Source: Talinum fruticosum (lineage: Eukaryota > Streptophyta > Magnoliopsida > Caryophyllales > Talinaceae). Taken from it: a stretch of 64,000 nt of DNA. The notes below the pieces were generated by a model. The model saw nothing but the letters and a program-made list of their open reading frames with translations. It was not told where the DNA came from and did not search any database. The stretch is taken from assembly GCA_021018815.1 (NCBI GenBank), contig JAITYX010000128.1, positions 806,001 through 870,000 on the forward strand, given 5' to 3'. Both the position numbers and the translations under genes were made by a program. Numbering within the stretch: the first letter of the stretch is position 1; every line of letters starts with the position of its first letter. This document shows, piece after piece, positions 1-11,617 of this stretch.

Positions 1-1176
1 GTTTCCCTCAAGACTAATTTTAAGGCTAACTTTAAGAAGCATATTACCGTAAATCGAATTTCTATGCATGTCGGGCACATAAAGGACATTAGTAAGGGTG
101 AGGATTTTTCCGTAAGTAAGTTTAAGAGAAATCTTCCCTTTTCCTTGGATAGAGGCAGTAGTAGCATTGCCATGAAGACGTTTTTATCGTTGGTCTTTTC
201 AAAGGATTGAAAGAGGCTTATGTTGGAGTAGATGTGCTTGGTGGCTCCGAGTGTCGAACACCCACTCTATCGAATTGTTAGCAAGCTTGACCTCCGACAC
301 CATGGCTATGATGATGTCTGATTCAGCAAGGTTGACTTGAGCTTTTCTCTTGCTTTTGCAGTCTTTAGCTTTGTGACCCGACTTCCTACACTATGACACT
401 TCTCTAGAAACTTGTACTTTTTCCCTTAGGGCTTGTACGGACTTGATTGAAAGGATTTGCTTTGTTCTTAAATCTGTCATTATAGGAAGATTTTTGTTCA
501 ACCAGATTAGCCTTAGATGAATTGGAATAGTTGATAATTCCTTTGTCCTTGAGACGGTTCTTTTCCTCAAATTTCGGATGTTCAATTAAATCCTCTAAGG
601 TTAAATCAATATCCTTATGCATAAGTTTTCATAATTATGAATTTGATCTATTATCGGTTTATCATCCTCAACTTGGAAATTAAGCCATTTACTAACAACA
701 TATCTCTTAGACCCAAGCATCATCATTACCATATTTTTTTCAAGAGCGGACCAAATATCATGAGCAGTAATTAAACTTCATGTAAATATCTAGCAAAGCA
801 TTGTTCATGTAGTGGAGCAGCATGCCCTTACAGTGTTCTGTCATTCTTAATGAATTTTTCATTGTACTCGGTTATGACATTAGCATAAGTTCCATGAGGA
901 ATTTTTTTTTTGACCCAAAACATGAGCTACATCAATCTGTTCAAGATAGAATCTTATCCTAACAGCCCATCGTTTATAGTTCTTTCCATCTAAAGCTTCA
1001 ATTTTTGACATATCTCGTGCACTTTTAATATCCCGGATGGAGGTAAACGACCATGCCCAAAAGAAACAAGTTTGCAGAGCCGAGACTTTAAAACAAATGG
1101 TCCAACCGAATGGCGGTGGTGCGCATGTGAGTGTGTGATATACCAAGCCCACCCTTGGTTTCTTCTTCAAAGACAC
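1..1176 (-). pseudogene. Ty1/copia gag-protease remnant
   Basis: Read on the minus strand this is the 5' half of a copia polyprotein. The gag amino end begins near 1011 with MSKIEALDGKNYKRW, the usual copia gag opening, and a frameshift follows near 880. More gag sequence lies at about 620-880, including VEDDKPIIDQIHNYEN. A CCHC knuckle (CRKSGHKAKDC) lies at about 375-415, with its first Cys-His pair one base out of frame. Positions 1-310 resemble the protease and following region, with LTLTNVLYVPDM near the window edge. Gag packages the RNA and protease cuts the polyprotein. Several stops and frameshifts make it non-functional. Integrase and RT would lie to the left of the window. No LTR was recognised upstream. 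Confidence 0.85.
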
Positions 1177-2200
1177 TTGGGAAAACCCAAATATAAAAAG
1201 TAGTGTAAACTACACAAAAACTTCTATGTGGGACAAAAGCTTCTATTTACAAAAGTCTCCAAATACTTTGAAACTTTCCTAACAACCTCTTATATGTTTG
1301 CATTTTAAATTATAAATTATAATTTTTCCTAAAGTTTAACCATTGTCACTAATTCGTTTATTTACCAATTGAGACCATGGGATAAATAAACTCCTACTAT
1401 AACTGAGAAAAGTCATAGCAAGTTACAAGAATACATAGAGCAAATTGTTAGAGCAGAAGAAGAGAAAAATAAGGAAATAGAATAGAGAGCAAGAATACAA
1501 AAGGCTCAACAATATCTGTTATGGTATTCATTGTCCTTGTACACTTGGTAATGATCGGACGATGAAGAAAACAGATTCATAAAGATATGAGCAATCCAAC
1601 ATTTTTTAGTAACTCAAAATTATCACTTAACCCAGCCCAAACAGATTAAGAGAACTATTTATTACATCACGAGTATCATAAATGAAAGTTGTAACGTGTT
1701 AAAATGACGAATGAATCTTCTTCTTGGACCGTAAACGTTATGCTGTCATTTAAGTGCAAGTAAATGTTATAAAATTCTTTTCTCACCGACCAGCTTTATG
1801 CTATCATCAATTGAATTATAAACATTGTCAAGTGCTTGAGCTTGGTTGATGAAAATTTTTATTTTGGGGTTATAGTCGTCTAGATATTGTAATTAAAATG
1901 TACATACTAATGTCAAAATGTCCCATTTAAGCAAAATTTTCTTATGTATATATAGCTCAATTCCGCAAAGTGGAAGGAAAGAAAAGCTTACAAATTTATA
2001 ATGAAAGCACGTAAACTAGGGAGCACTTATTTTTGAGTGTGAGTTTCTGCTACACCTGTGTCATTGTTCGAATATCAAGCATGGGAACTCGTCTTTTGTT
2101 GTCTAGGCTAAGGCTTATTAGTTACAAGACAGGCATTGGATAGGTAATATAGGAAGTCAGCTGAAAATAGTTGGATACATGTCAATCTGGGGCAGCTTTT
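1177..2200. other. AT-rich stretch, no gene seen
   Basis: I see no coding frame with recognisable protein character, no RNA gene and no clear repeat ends. It may hold the leader and LTR of the minus-strand copia remnant to its left, but I could not find a primer-binding site or paired LTR ends. Confidence 0.5.
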
Positions 2201-2209
2201 TAAAGAAAT

Positions 2210-2720
2210 GCTATGATCTATTTGGTGTGAAGACTCAGTCCGTATCTCGCTGGAAGATTGTACACAGGATAAACATCGATTTATATTTTGGTTGGTTGCG
2301 CATAATAGATTGGCTAGTAGTGCATTATTGAGTTATAGAGGTATTGCAGTTGAAAATGTTTCTATTTTTTTATGCTGAACTAGGCGCTAGCTCACGTCAA
2401 CATCTCTCCTTCTCTTTCTTGGTAACAAATTTGATTTGGTGTAAGGTTCTACAATGGATTAGGCAAAAATTAGGAGATGCCCGTTTTCAAGAGAACTCAA
2501 GTGGTTTAATTTCAAGTGTAAAGGTAAATCTCAGTCTTCCCACTGGACAAAAACACTCTTTGCTACTTGCAAGTATATGTGATTTGGCAAGAAAGAAACA
2601 ATAGAAAACACCTACGTAAAACCAACAAGTGAAGAAAGTTTGGTCATGACTATTCAGTAGATGGCTTGTATGAGAGCAAATAGATATGTAATTGAGTGGA
2701 GTGATTTAGTATAGTTTTTT
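2210..2720 (+). pseudogene. LINE reverse-transcriptase zinc-binding (zf-RVT) fragment
   Basis: A plus-strand frame at about 2258-2400 reads HRFIFWLVAHNRLASSALL and ends in IFLC, the pattern of the zf-RVT region after plant LINE reverse transcriptases (F-x-W-L-x-x-x-x-R-L, then a C-x-x-C site). Weaker similarity continues to about 2720. It is broken by stops and lacks the RT and endonuclease. It converges tail-to-tail with the minus-strand LINE at 2850-3483, so it is a separate insertion and not part of that copy. Confidence 0.6.
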
Positions 2721-2849
2721 CTTTTGTAGAATGATTAGATAGTTCCTATTGCATTTCTTTACCAACCAAGACATTACAATTGCTTCAGGGCATATCCTGG
2801 TATTACATTGATATACTATGGTATCTTATCGTGCTCAAAATAGTTCTTC

Positions 2850-3483
2850 CACATTCCTTAATTAGCTGGACCACATCCTGTTTGTATTTGTGAATATTCT
2901 CCTATTTTGCTCCATGTAACACATGTAGACAATCAGAACAATGCATAATCTCACCAGCACCTTCTTGCTAAGGTCCGCCCTTGCTCAATACAACTTCGTT
3001 TGCCATTCTCCCCACTCGGAAGTTCTCGCTATCACCATTGTGCTATTTCAATAAGTACATTATTGCATACTCGCTATGGTATAAAAATAATTAAAAAATA
3101 AGTGTTTATGTGTTTCCTTCTCTGTCTCACATAAAACACAAATCTCCTCAACTTGTAAACCAAACTTGATGAGTTTGTCTTTGGTCATCGATCCGTAGAG
3201 TTGAGAAAACCACATAATGAATTAGCATTTTGGTATCTTTGGTTTGTGCCAAATTAGGGTGAACCAAGGAACCTCATCCCCTTTGTTTTTAATCAACTCA
3301 TACCCATCTCTCGGCCTTGTAGCTATTACCTGTTGTGGTTGCCCATGTATTATCATTAATATTCACACCATGTTCTAGCATATCCTTTGTTTTTAATAAT
3401 TTCCTTCAGTATCGGATGTCCTTAACATGAGGAGTGCACTCGCTATATGGTTGTGTTCTTCAAATACTAATGACTGACCCATC
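2850..3483 (-). pseudogene. LINE ORF2, carboxy-terminal segment (zf-RVT), part 3 of a split element
   Basis: On the minus strand the frame gives DEVPWFTLIWHKPKIPKC, then FIMWFSQLYG, DKLIKFGLQVEEICVLC and HLFF. This is the plant LINE zf-RVT domain with its C-x-x-C and H. The tail near 2900-2940 reads MEQNRRIFTNTNRM. At the upper end it joins the segment at 6431-6513: removing the CACTA element and one TAA leaves the codons for W-V-R-W-V-S in one frame. Stops are present. This is the 3' end of an old LINE whose RT lies at 11618-12370. Confidence 0.8.
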
Positions 3484-3659
3484 TAATACTACTACAAAAA
3501 TGACTTTTTATTACGTGCCTTTTACAACGGTTAAAATGAAAACCGTACTAAAAAATAAGATGGTGGAATTTTTTAAATAAAATTGATCTATTACTACGGT
3601 TCTTTCATTGAACCGTAATAAAAAGTCTTCCCTGAAGGTTTGAACTCTAAAAGTCTCGA

Positions 3660-5100
3660 ATCTCCTTAGGGGGCTGAATAGGGTGTGAAGAAAATTTTAC
3701 GGAAATATTAAAATTCAAGGCACAAGTGAAAACTTAGAAAATATTTATTGAACCTAGAATGGACTCGTAAAAGATAAGAACAAGATATTTTATATGGAAA
3801 CCCTCCGGGGTAGAAAACCACGACTGGTATTAGTCTAGATACCAAGTCAAATCTACTATTTTGAATCCGCAAAATATAAGGATCGACTCTCCGAATTATT
3901 CCCTTAGACAATTCAATACAAGTTTTTCCTAATCATAGAAGATCCCTTATCTATCCTAGTACTTCCTAACTATTTACCTTTTACAGTTAGGTATAACTAA
4001 GCTGAGTTACCCCTTACAGCTCAATTAGGGGAATTAATAGAAGAATTGAGTAAGTAAGAATGTAACTGATTACAAAAACTTGTTGTTTCAACTCGTAAGT
4101 TGAGAAAAACTAAGTATAGAGTTGAAAGCTAGAAAGATTGAGTATATAAGTTGAGAGTTAAGTTCTAACAATCTTCTAAATATTGTGAAATTGCTTCTAT
4201 TTATAATTAGCAAAGCAAATAACCGTTGTGCTTTAGCCTTGACTGGGAAGCTTCACTAGTCGTTGTAACGAATAGTTTGAATCACTTAGAAATAGAACCA
4301 TTGTGTAGATAGACAATGTGCATCGGTCCTTGGCTCAAAAAGTAATCCAACCTACTTATTGAGATTGAAAACTGGAGTGGAAACAACTGTTAGACTCAAA
4401 GTTGAAGTCTACTCGAAAACAATCCTTATACGTTGTCTAAGATATCCCGAAAATGTGGCTTTTCTGTTTGCTAGTGTATAACGGTAAGAAGCTAGTTGTT
4501 TTTGCTTTAAAAATTGAGATTAAACAACTTTTATCATCCTGCAAAAACAAATCAAAGTGGTACTCAAAGTATGAAAATACTTTTGGCCAAAATTAGTCAA
4601 GGATATAAATTAATTCAAATAAATAAACACTTGAATATCCTTAAACTATTTAAATGAAATTTTTAAGTCTGATATCCAATATGTTTCAATTCCATTTGTG
4701 TCTATCTTTGCATGATAAAAGAGTTAGAGAAATATATAGACATAATTCATCATTTGCCATAAAATAATATCGCTTAAATAAATCTAACTTAAGTTAGAAT
4801 TAATGTAATAATTCCGATTTGACTTTTGAAATGAGCCGATTGAAATAATAAGTTGACTTAAGAAATTATTTATGAAAGATGTATGTCTAGTTAAAGCTAA
4901 GTGGGTCGAAACCGAAAACTAACTGTTCACTCAAACATAGCTTTACGAGTGGGTCAGCAGAGATGAAAACTTAAAGATATTCTTTCTAAACTGTGAGAAT
5001 GACTTGAATTCAAAACTAGTTTGAGAGATAGATTCATAACCGAGTATTCATTAATCTCCTTTACACGCATCTCATCATATCTAAGATCTGTCTCTCTCAA
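3660..5100. other. Unassigned interior of the CACTA element
   Basis: About 1.4 kb without an ORF of protein character. A stretch near 3795-3840 (GAAACCCTCCGGGGTAGAAA) resembles non-coding sequence near plant copia LTRs, but I could not pair it with LTR ends or place a primer-binding site. It could be captured or inserted sequence. Confidence 0.35.
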
Positions 5101-5309
5101 ACATCCCCACCTAAATCCTCTCCCCTTTCTCTAATAAACTCCTCGTGAACCCCTCCTTGTAACCTAACATCTCGGAGACCACCACCACCACCATCCCCTC
5201 TTTCTCTCTCCTCTCTCCGCCGTTCCTCTCCCGATCCGCTTCATACTTAAAATTGTTAGAGTTGAATCGGGAATCACATAATAATGCAAATTGCTGGTTG
5301 GCAACAACA

Positions 5310-5429
5310 ATGGCAACACTCAACGTCTCTTCTTTACACTCAAAATTCCACCAAAACCATTTATTTCTATACCCAAATCTCATATCTTCCCTCCTTCTCT
5401 CTTTTCTCCTCTTCCTCCTCACTTTGTAA
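5310..5429 (+). CDS. Short ORF resembling a plastid transit-peptide start (possible captured exon)
   Basis: The 39-codon ORF starts MATLNVSSLHSKFHQNHLFL: Met-Ala followed by Ser/Thr/Leu-rich, acid-poor sequence, as in plastid transit peptides. It is preceded by a pyrimidine-rich leader like a plant 5'UTR and stops at a TAA. It may be the 5' end of a host gene captured by the CACTA element. There is no mature domain, and pyrimidine-rich DNA can produce such a sequence by chance, so this is tentative. Confidence 0.25.
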   Translation: MATLNVSSLHSKFHQNHLFLYPNLISSLLLSFLLFLLTL

Positions 5430-5748
5430 GAGCCCCTCCATTTCTCTATTCAGTCTTTTCTGCCCAAATTTGATTTTGTTTTTCATAAAGTTTTATGGGT
5501 TTCATTGGTTGCCAAGAGCCTTGAAATCTGCAGATCATCCGAGAATAAGAAACATGGGTCACCATTATCAAGTTTTAGAGAGCCAATTGCCACTACAAAC
5601 TTGGTTGCCCTTCTTTCTGCTTTCAAGGTTTCTTCATTTGTCTTTCTCTCTCCGATCTAATGATGGTCTTCTCGTTTAAGACAACAGGAGAGAAAAAACA
5701 AGGACCGAACCTACTCGCTCCACCAGATCCGCTTTCCACTCTACTCTT

Positions 5749-5895
5749 ATGGCCATCACTACGCTTATTTCGAGCTCTCCGCCGCTACGAGCTTTCCTCT
5801 CTTTTAGTCCTTCAAATCTATACATCTTTCTCTCTCTCTCTCTCTTTATCTTTATCTATCTCTCTCTATCTCTTTCTTTCTCTCTCTCCTCTTAA
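5749..5895 (+). CDS. Second short Ser/Leu-rich ORF with transit-peptide character
   Basis: The 48-codon ORF opens MAITTLISSSPPLRAFLSFS, again Met-Ala with Ser and hydroxyl-rich, acid-free sequence, then dissolves into a CT-rich run (Leu-Ser repeats). It could be a second captured gene start or simply translated CT-rich DNA. No conserved domain follows. Confidence 0.2.
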   Translation: MAITTLISSSPPLRAFLSFSPSNLYIFLSLSLFIFIYLSLSLSFSLSS

Positions 5896-6136
5896 TATGT
5901 CTTTGAGAAATTAGGTTTCTTCTATGTTGACATTCCATTTTTATCCACTTTTTTATTTCATCTAATGGGCTATGGTTGATGAATTTGTTGTATAGTATAT
6001 AGATCTATGTTTAATCATCAAATCATCAATAATTGATTATGTTGCTTTATTAGTTGTTACAATTTGTATATTAGGTTTAGATGAGTTATAAGTTTCAATG
6101 ATCTCGCAAATTTTTTAATCATAAAAAAGATGCCCA

Positions 6137-6140
<4 letters not shown>

Positions 6141-6174
<34 letters not shown>
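6141..6174. repeat. (CT)n microsatellite
   Basis: Uninterrupted CT dinucleotides within the CACTA element, just inside its right subterminal repeats. Confidence 0.95.
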
Positions 6175-6176
<2 letters not shown>

Positions 6177-6430
6177 AATAATTGTATATGATTTTTTTAA
6201 TATTGTGGCTATTACCATGGTTTTGGAAAAAGAACCGTAGTAATATATGCACCTTTTACTATGGTTCTTCCTCCAAGACCGTAGTAATAGGTCATCTTTT
6301 ACTATGGTTTTAGTTATGAACCGTAGTAAAAGAGTCTCATCTACTATTATGCTCGCATACACGACGTTTGATAACCGTATTAAAAGGTCTTTTTGAACCG
6401 TAGTAAAAGATAATTATTGTGGTAGTGTAA

Positions 6431-6513
6431 CCCACATACTCGTCCTCTTTTTGGCAATATTCGACACCAGCTTGAACACTAGTGTTGCATTCCATTTACA
6501 ACAGTCTCTTACA
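6431..6513 (-). pseudogene. LINE ORF2, short middle segment, part 2 of a split element
   Basis: These 83 bp lie between the CACTA element and the hAT element. The minus-strand frame reads CCKWNATLVFKLVSNIAKK and then RTSMWV, matching the plant LINE region between RT and zf-RVT (WN-A-L--KL-W-IA-KK--LWV). It continues the RT segment at 11618-12370 across the hAT insertion, with one frame change close to the junction, and the zf-RVT segment at 2850-3483 across the CACTA insertion. Confidence 0.8.
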
Positions 6514-6796
6514 GTTGCAAATAGACTTGGGCATTGGACAGGGTGTCCAATGGGTTTAATTGGGTGGCCTGAAAAATAGGGTCAAAACCCATTTGATAAC
6601 TTAAATGGACTCGGGCATGAAATGGGCCACCAATTAAATGAATTTTCGAGCCTCGGCCTCGGGCGGGTACCGGGCCACCATGTTTTTGTTGCTCCCCCAA
6701 CTCTCACACTCTCACGCGCTCTGTCTCTCCTCCCAACTCTCACACGCTCTGTCTCTCTCTTTGTCCATCATGTTTTGCTGCTCCACCGTCCCCTCT

Positions 6797-6800
<4 letters not shown>

Positions 6801-6851
<51 letters not shown>
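6801..6851. repeat. (CT)n microsatellite in the hAT leader
   Basis: About 25 CT units just upstream of a leader-like region with GAAACCCTAATTTGG near 6960. The Leu-Ser ORFs overlapping it are products of the repeat. Confidence 0.95.
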
Positions 6852-6853
<2 letters not shown>

Positions 6854-6859
6854 CTGTCT

Positions 6860-8468
6860 CTTCGCCATCTCGCTGGTGAACCGAAGCCGGAAGCCTTTCC
6901 ATCACCGTCGCTCTTCTTTCGTCGTCGGTGAATCAGCGCTCTCTCTCTCGTGCTTCCGCCGAAACCCTAATTTGGCATTTGCCGACCGATTCTTCCCTAG
7001 TTATCCACAAAGAGGTACTGGAATTCTTTCTCTCAACTTTGATGCTTAATTGGTTTATGGGCCTAGAAATTTCTAATCTTGAGGTCTTGGGAATTTTAGG
7101 GATGACAAGAGGAGCTACGATGGCGATATAGCGGGTTCCCTTCACTTTGCCAGCGACACCGTTTTGGAGAAAATCCCTAATCTCATTCAATAAGTCAAAG
7201 GCAAAGATACCCTCGTCTTCGACTATGCTCTTAGCCAGTGTTTTTTCCCATCCCCTTCTCTCTTTTTTCTAGCATATGATTACTTTATCCGGTGATATGT
7301 ATACTCAATGATATTTGCAATTGCTCTCTCTTTTACTACATTAGATATTCGGATGCTAGATGACATTAGTTTTGAATTTTGCAATTTGAATTTTCTGTTT
7401 TTGGTGGGGTGGGGGGAGCCAGGGAGAGGAGATCATAAGATAAATATCTCTTAATTTTCAAGCAAAAATATGATGTTGGAAAATTTGAAGGGAAACTATG
7501 AGGTATTGATGATGCTATGACCTCTAGTTCATTGGTAAATTGTCGGAGGATTGCTATTTTATTGCTGGAACGAGGCTTTGTGTAAGGAAATTTCAGTTTC
7601 TTTTTTATTGCACATATAAGCTATTATATGCCTATGCTCATTATAAGAGTGTGAGACTATGAGTGAACATTATTCTCGATTTTTGAATCTGGCCTTCTGG
7701 GTGTATGTAGATGATAATCGCTACATTAACCGTGACTCGGACTATGAATATGGAATGTGTACGTGTTAAGAATAGAGAAAATGTCACTTTTGCTATATAG
7801 GATTTCTTACAAGGATGTGCGATATATGTTTTTGATTAAAAAGAGTGTGTGTGTGTGTGTTGGGGTCTAGAAACACAAAAAATAGGGGAAAAATTATTTT
7901 GATTGAATTAAATAGCACTAGTTCTAGTGCGTAGAAAATATGGAAGTTGTTTATGAAGTCCCCCTTTGCCTACCAAGACCATTGAATGTTTCAAGCAGCT
8001 CAGTGAGACTCGTTGATCAGAAAATTGCATTTGATTACAAAAAGACAGATGACAGAGAAATAGAAAGACCGGTGAAGAATGAAAAGGAGACTTTTTCACA
8101 GATTAGAGTTGAAATTGATAAAAGTAAATCGTATTTAATAATTCATTTGTTTAAATTAGTGAAGTTTGGTATGTCTGTGGGCTACATAGGATAGGATTTT
8201 GCCTCCAGCAGCAAGTAAGACAGACTCATTCTTTTTTCACATATGAACTAAAAAAAAAGGTTATATATATATATTAAAAAAAAGGTAGTTGTTGTGGTTA
8301 TTTTTATGCTTTTGGTGATCCTTTGCTAAAAATAAAAGAAATAGTAATGATTATAGCTGGACATGTAATGTCATCCGGGCACATTGTGATTTATACGGTT
8401 TATATCGCATACAAATACAAATGATAGCATTGTTAATCATCTTTTTTGTCATAATTTACATTTTGGAC
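6860..8468 (+). other. hAT 5' leader, no intact gene
   Basis: This lies between the 5' subterminal repeats and the transposase start codon. It holds short ORFs without recognisable domains, a (GT)n run near 7845-7860 and A/T-rich sequence. It probably held the promoter, leader and perhaps 5' intron of the transposase gene. I could not place splice sites with confidence. Confidence 0.4.
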
Positions 8469-10377
8469 ATGGAAAGTGAAGCGGCAACTTCATCAATCCC
8501 ACTCGAAGATGGATATAGTGAATATAGCACTCAACAACGTAAAAGGAAGAAGAGGTCTAAAGTATGGAGAGAGCTTGTAGAAGGCAATAATGCATAAGGC
8601 GAGAAAATCGCAACATGTAAGCATTGTAAAGTAGTCATGTCTCGCCAATCCAAATAGTGGTACTTCTCACTTGAAGCATCACTTAGATAAATGTCCAAAT
8701 TGTCCTGGTGGAGTGGAAGTCGGGGAGTTGGGTAGTGATGATGGTGAGGAATTTGTTTTCAATATGAATGAACGTCGTAAGGAAATTGTGCTCTATATTG
8801 TGGAAGGAGCTCACTCATTTGCAATCTGTTGAAGAAAAAGCTTTTAGACGGATGATGTCTAAAGCTAATCCGAACTTTGTGCCATTTAGTTGTTCAACGG
8901 CTAAGAGAAATTTATTATCCATGTATGTGTGAGATAGAGATAAGGTGAAAGACATGCTATTGAAAGCTCCGGGTAAGATTTTTTGACTATGGATAATTGG
9001 AAGTCAAATCACACTTATCAACATTATATTTGCATCACAGACCCACTTTGTTGATAATGCTTGGAAGTTGCAGAAAAGGATTCTTAGATTTAGAGCAAGT
9101 AACACCTCCTTATGATGGTGAAAATATTGCGAATGAAATACTTACATTTCTTCGTCAATGGAACATTGAGGATAAGATACTCACCATTACCGTAGATAAT
9201 GCTAAGTACAATGATGCGATGATGTCTAATTTAAAAAGGCATCTTGTTCCCCTGAGTGGGTTGCTTAGTAATGGTGTTTTCTTCCATGTTAGGTGTTGTG
9301 CACATATTCTAAATTTAATTGTGCAAGATGGTCTCCATTTTATTGGTGAAATTTTAGAGAAGATTCAAAGTTTGATAAAGTTGATAACTAGATCTACTCA
9401 TAGAAGCAAAGATTTCTACGAATGTGCTCAAAAAAATTTCATTTGGATGTGAAAAGGAAACTAAATTTGGACATGCAAGTTCGCTGGAATTCAACTAATT
9501 CACCGTTGAAGCCATATGTTCCTTTAGAGGAGGAGTGGGAAAAAGTCATTAGGATACATAAGTTTTTGAAGTTATTTTATGATGTAACTTGCATGTTTAG
9601 TGCGGTTAAGACACCTACATCTAATTTGTATTTCAAGCGGGCATGGATGGTTCATCATCTTTTGCTTGAGACGACTTAAGGTCCTTATGACTACCTAGTT
9701 GACATGGAAAAAAACATGCTCGGCAAGTTTGACAAATATTGGTCGGAGTATAACTTGCATTTATCATGTGCTGCAATTCTTGATCCTAGATTTAAAGTCA
9801 AATTCGTTAAGTATTGTTTTAGCAAATTGTTTTGGTCCGATGAAGCTGTGGAAAAGGTGGATAATGTGTTGTCAACTTTATGGTCCTTATTTGATGAGTA
9901 TAAACTACGTTCGTCAACTTCCCCGCTTATCGGCGCTTCTCCTATTGCTAGTGGGTCTCGTGGATGATTATTTTGATGACTATAATAGCTTTAGTGATAG
10001 ATGTTGAAGGTCACAATTGGGAAGTCACAACTTGATATATATTTGGTGGAACCGGCTCTTGAGTTAAATATGGAGTTAGATGTTCTAGATTTTTGGCACA
10101 AAAGTTCAGGGAGACACCGAGATCTTTCAATGATGGCATGAGACTTACTAACAATCCCAGCTTAGTACTGTTGTGTCGAGTCTACGTTTAGCCTAGGAAG
10201 AAAAACTATCTCCCAACTCGTAGTGCTTTGAAACCGAAGACAGTACAAGCATTGATATGTCTTCAAGATTAGCGACGCGCGAAGTCCGACGTTGGTGTTG
10301 GTATTGACAATGATTCTGAATCGGATGAGGATGAAGTGAACGGGGATGAGGAGGATGATACAAGTCTCTTCTTTTAG
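8469..10377 (+). pseudogene. hAT transposase (BED finger, RNase H-like core, dimerisation domain), inactivated
   Basis: Start ATG at 8469 (MESEAATSSIPLEDGYSEYS). A BED zinc finger follows at about 8545-8690, with C-K-H-C and the H...C of the HLDKC region in another frame. The core around 9100-9450 includes WNIEDKILTITVDNA and FHVRCCAHILNLIVQDGL, the conserved CAHxLNLxVQDGL block. The end (10080-10280) has the hAT dimerisation region (FREHRDLSMMA; ESTFSLGRKTISQL), closing in an acidic tail and TAG at 10375-10377. It would bind the element's ends and catalyse excision and insertion. At least six frame changes or stops divide it. Confidence 0.9.
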
Positions 10378-11609
10378 GTAATCAGACATTCATCTTTTAT
10401 ATTTATTACTCCTTAGTTTCATGTTTAATTCATTTTGTTTTTGGTTTTAGTTTCTTAATATATATAGAAAATGTGTATCTTCATTTGTGCACAAACTAAT
10501 CCCCATGGCTTTTCTTTATTACTAAAAATCCTTTTCCATTTATTATCTTTTCTACAAGCTTATGTGCTTATCTTTTCTACAAGTTTGTAGTGAAGAAGTT
10601 TCATTGATGTTGAAATTGCATGTGTGCTTATCTCCTTCCGGCATTATGTTTATGAAGTGCTCGGTGAGGTTTCTTTTTTATTGTATTGCTTTTTATTTGT
10701 TGTTTTTTGTTCCACTATTCTCCATGACATGACTCTTCTAAGTTGTGCCTTTTATCTTCATTAGTTTTTAATAGACAATTTTGTGCGTAATGTGGATGTT
10801 CTTGAGCTATGGTGATGTGGTGACCCATGAGTGATGTATTTCAATTAGAAATATGTCCGATTGGAGGAACAGTTCTTGGAAATGATTTTACCTAAAGTGA
10901 TCATTTATCCTTTCTATTACAATCACCCTCCCCTTGTTCGAGACAGGCCGCACTTGAGAAACCCGGATAAGAGAGCATATCAAGACAAGTTCAACCGAGG
11001 GCGTAAACGTTCCTGTGTGTTCATAATATGCAGCTTCTTGAAAATGGATTGTTTCAATAGAGGAGGTCATTTCATTTCGTCGTGCATTACTTTTGTCATT
11101 CCGTATCAAGTCTGGATTTAGTATTCATAGTTTTGATTGTGTTTCATGTTGTGAGTCTCCTATGAAAAATTCTTGTGATTGTGACTCGATCACCTAAAGT
11201 TCTTTGTAAATGATTTGGTGGTGTAACTCGTGTAGCTTGTAGTTGTAGCCATAGTTGCTGAATTCTTGTGAATGAGTCGAACTTCTTTGTTGTGAGACCT
11301 TCATCTATTTTGTTGTTTCCATTCTAAAAAATTCTGCCTTTGAAACATGGTTTGTGAATGATCAGCAGGTATTTTTGATAGCATGCTACACCGATAACAA
11401 CATGATCGGGGCCATATCTCGACACACTTGGTCGTCGCCCATTGATCATATTCTCTCGCAAGCATGTATTGGGTGGGTCTTGGGTGGTCGTGGTCATTTG
11501 ACCCATGACCCGACCCAACCCATTTATTAAAAAGTATTGCCCAGTCCGGCCCATTAAGTAAGTGAGTAGGCCCAGGCGTGGCCCGGTCCGACCTCGTTGC
11601 CTAGCCCTA
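10378..11609 (+). other. hAT 3' region, non-coding
   Basis: This is between the transposase stop codon and the right end of the element. The 86-codon ORF near 10861-11121 has no recognisable domain. The last 150 bp carry the GGCCC-rich subterminal repeats. Confidence 0.6.
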
Positions 11610-11617
11610 GTTGCAAA

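Larger units (their letters stand above)
3487..6427. mobile_element. Non-autonomous CACTA (En/Spm-type) transposon, 2.9 kb
   Basis: The left end reads TACTACTACAAAAATGA and the right end, reverse-complemented, CACTACCACAATAATTA: CACTA termini with one mutated base on the left. Both subterminal zones carry repeats of the form AACCGTAGTAAAAG (3530-3610 and 6225-6410). The element is flanked by the 3-bp duplication TAA (3484-3486 and 6428-6430), the size expected for CACTA. It encodes no TNPA or TNPD, so any movement would have needed transposase from elsewhere. It sits inside LINE ORF2, and removing it restores the LINE frame. Confidence 0.85.
6522..11609 (+). mobile_element. hAT-superfamily DNA transposon, 5.1 kb, decayed
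   Basis: The ends are TAGACTTGGGCA and, reverse-complemented, TAGGGCTAGGCA, short imperfect inverted repeats typical of hAT. They are flanked by identical 8-bp duplications GTTGCAAA (6514-6521 and 11610-11617). Subterminal zones are rich in GGGCC/GGCCC motifs (6540-6690 and 11460-11600). Inside is a BED-finger hAT transposase pseudogene (8469-10377). It inserted into LINE ORF2, so it is younger than that LINE. Confidence 0.9.

Noticed and set aside
6622..6931. Leu-Ser-rich ORFs
   Set aside because: Produced by (CT)n; no conserved domain.
9422..10007. Separate small genes between 9422 and 10007
   Set aside because: They are frame-shifted pieces of the same hAT transposase.
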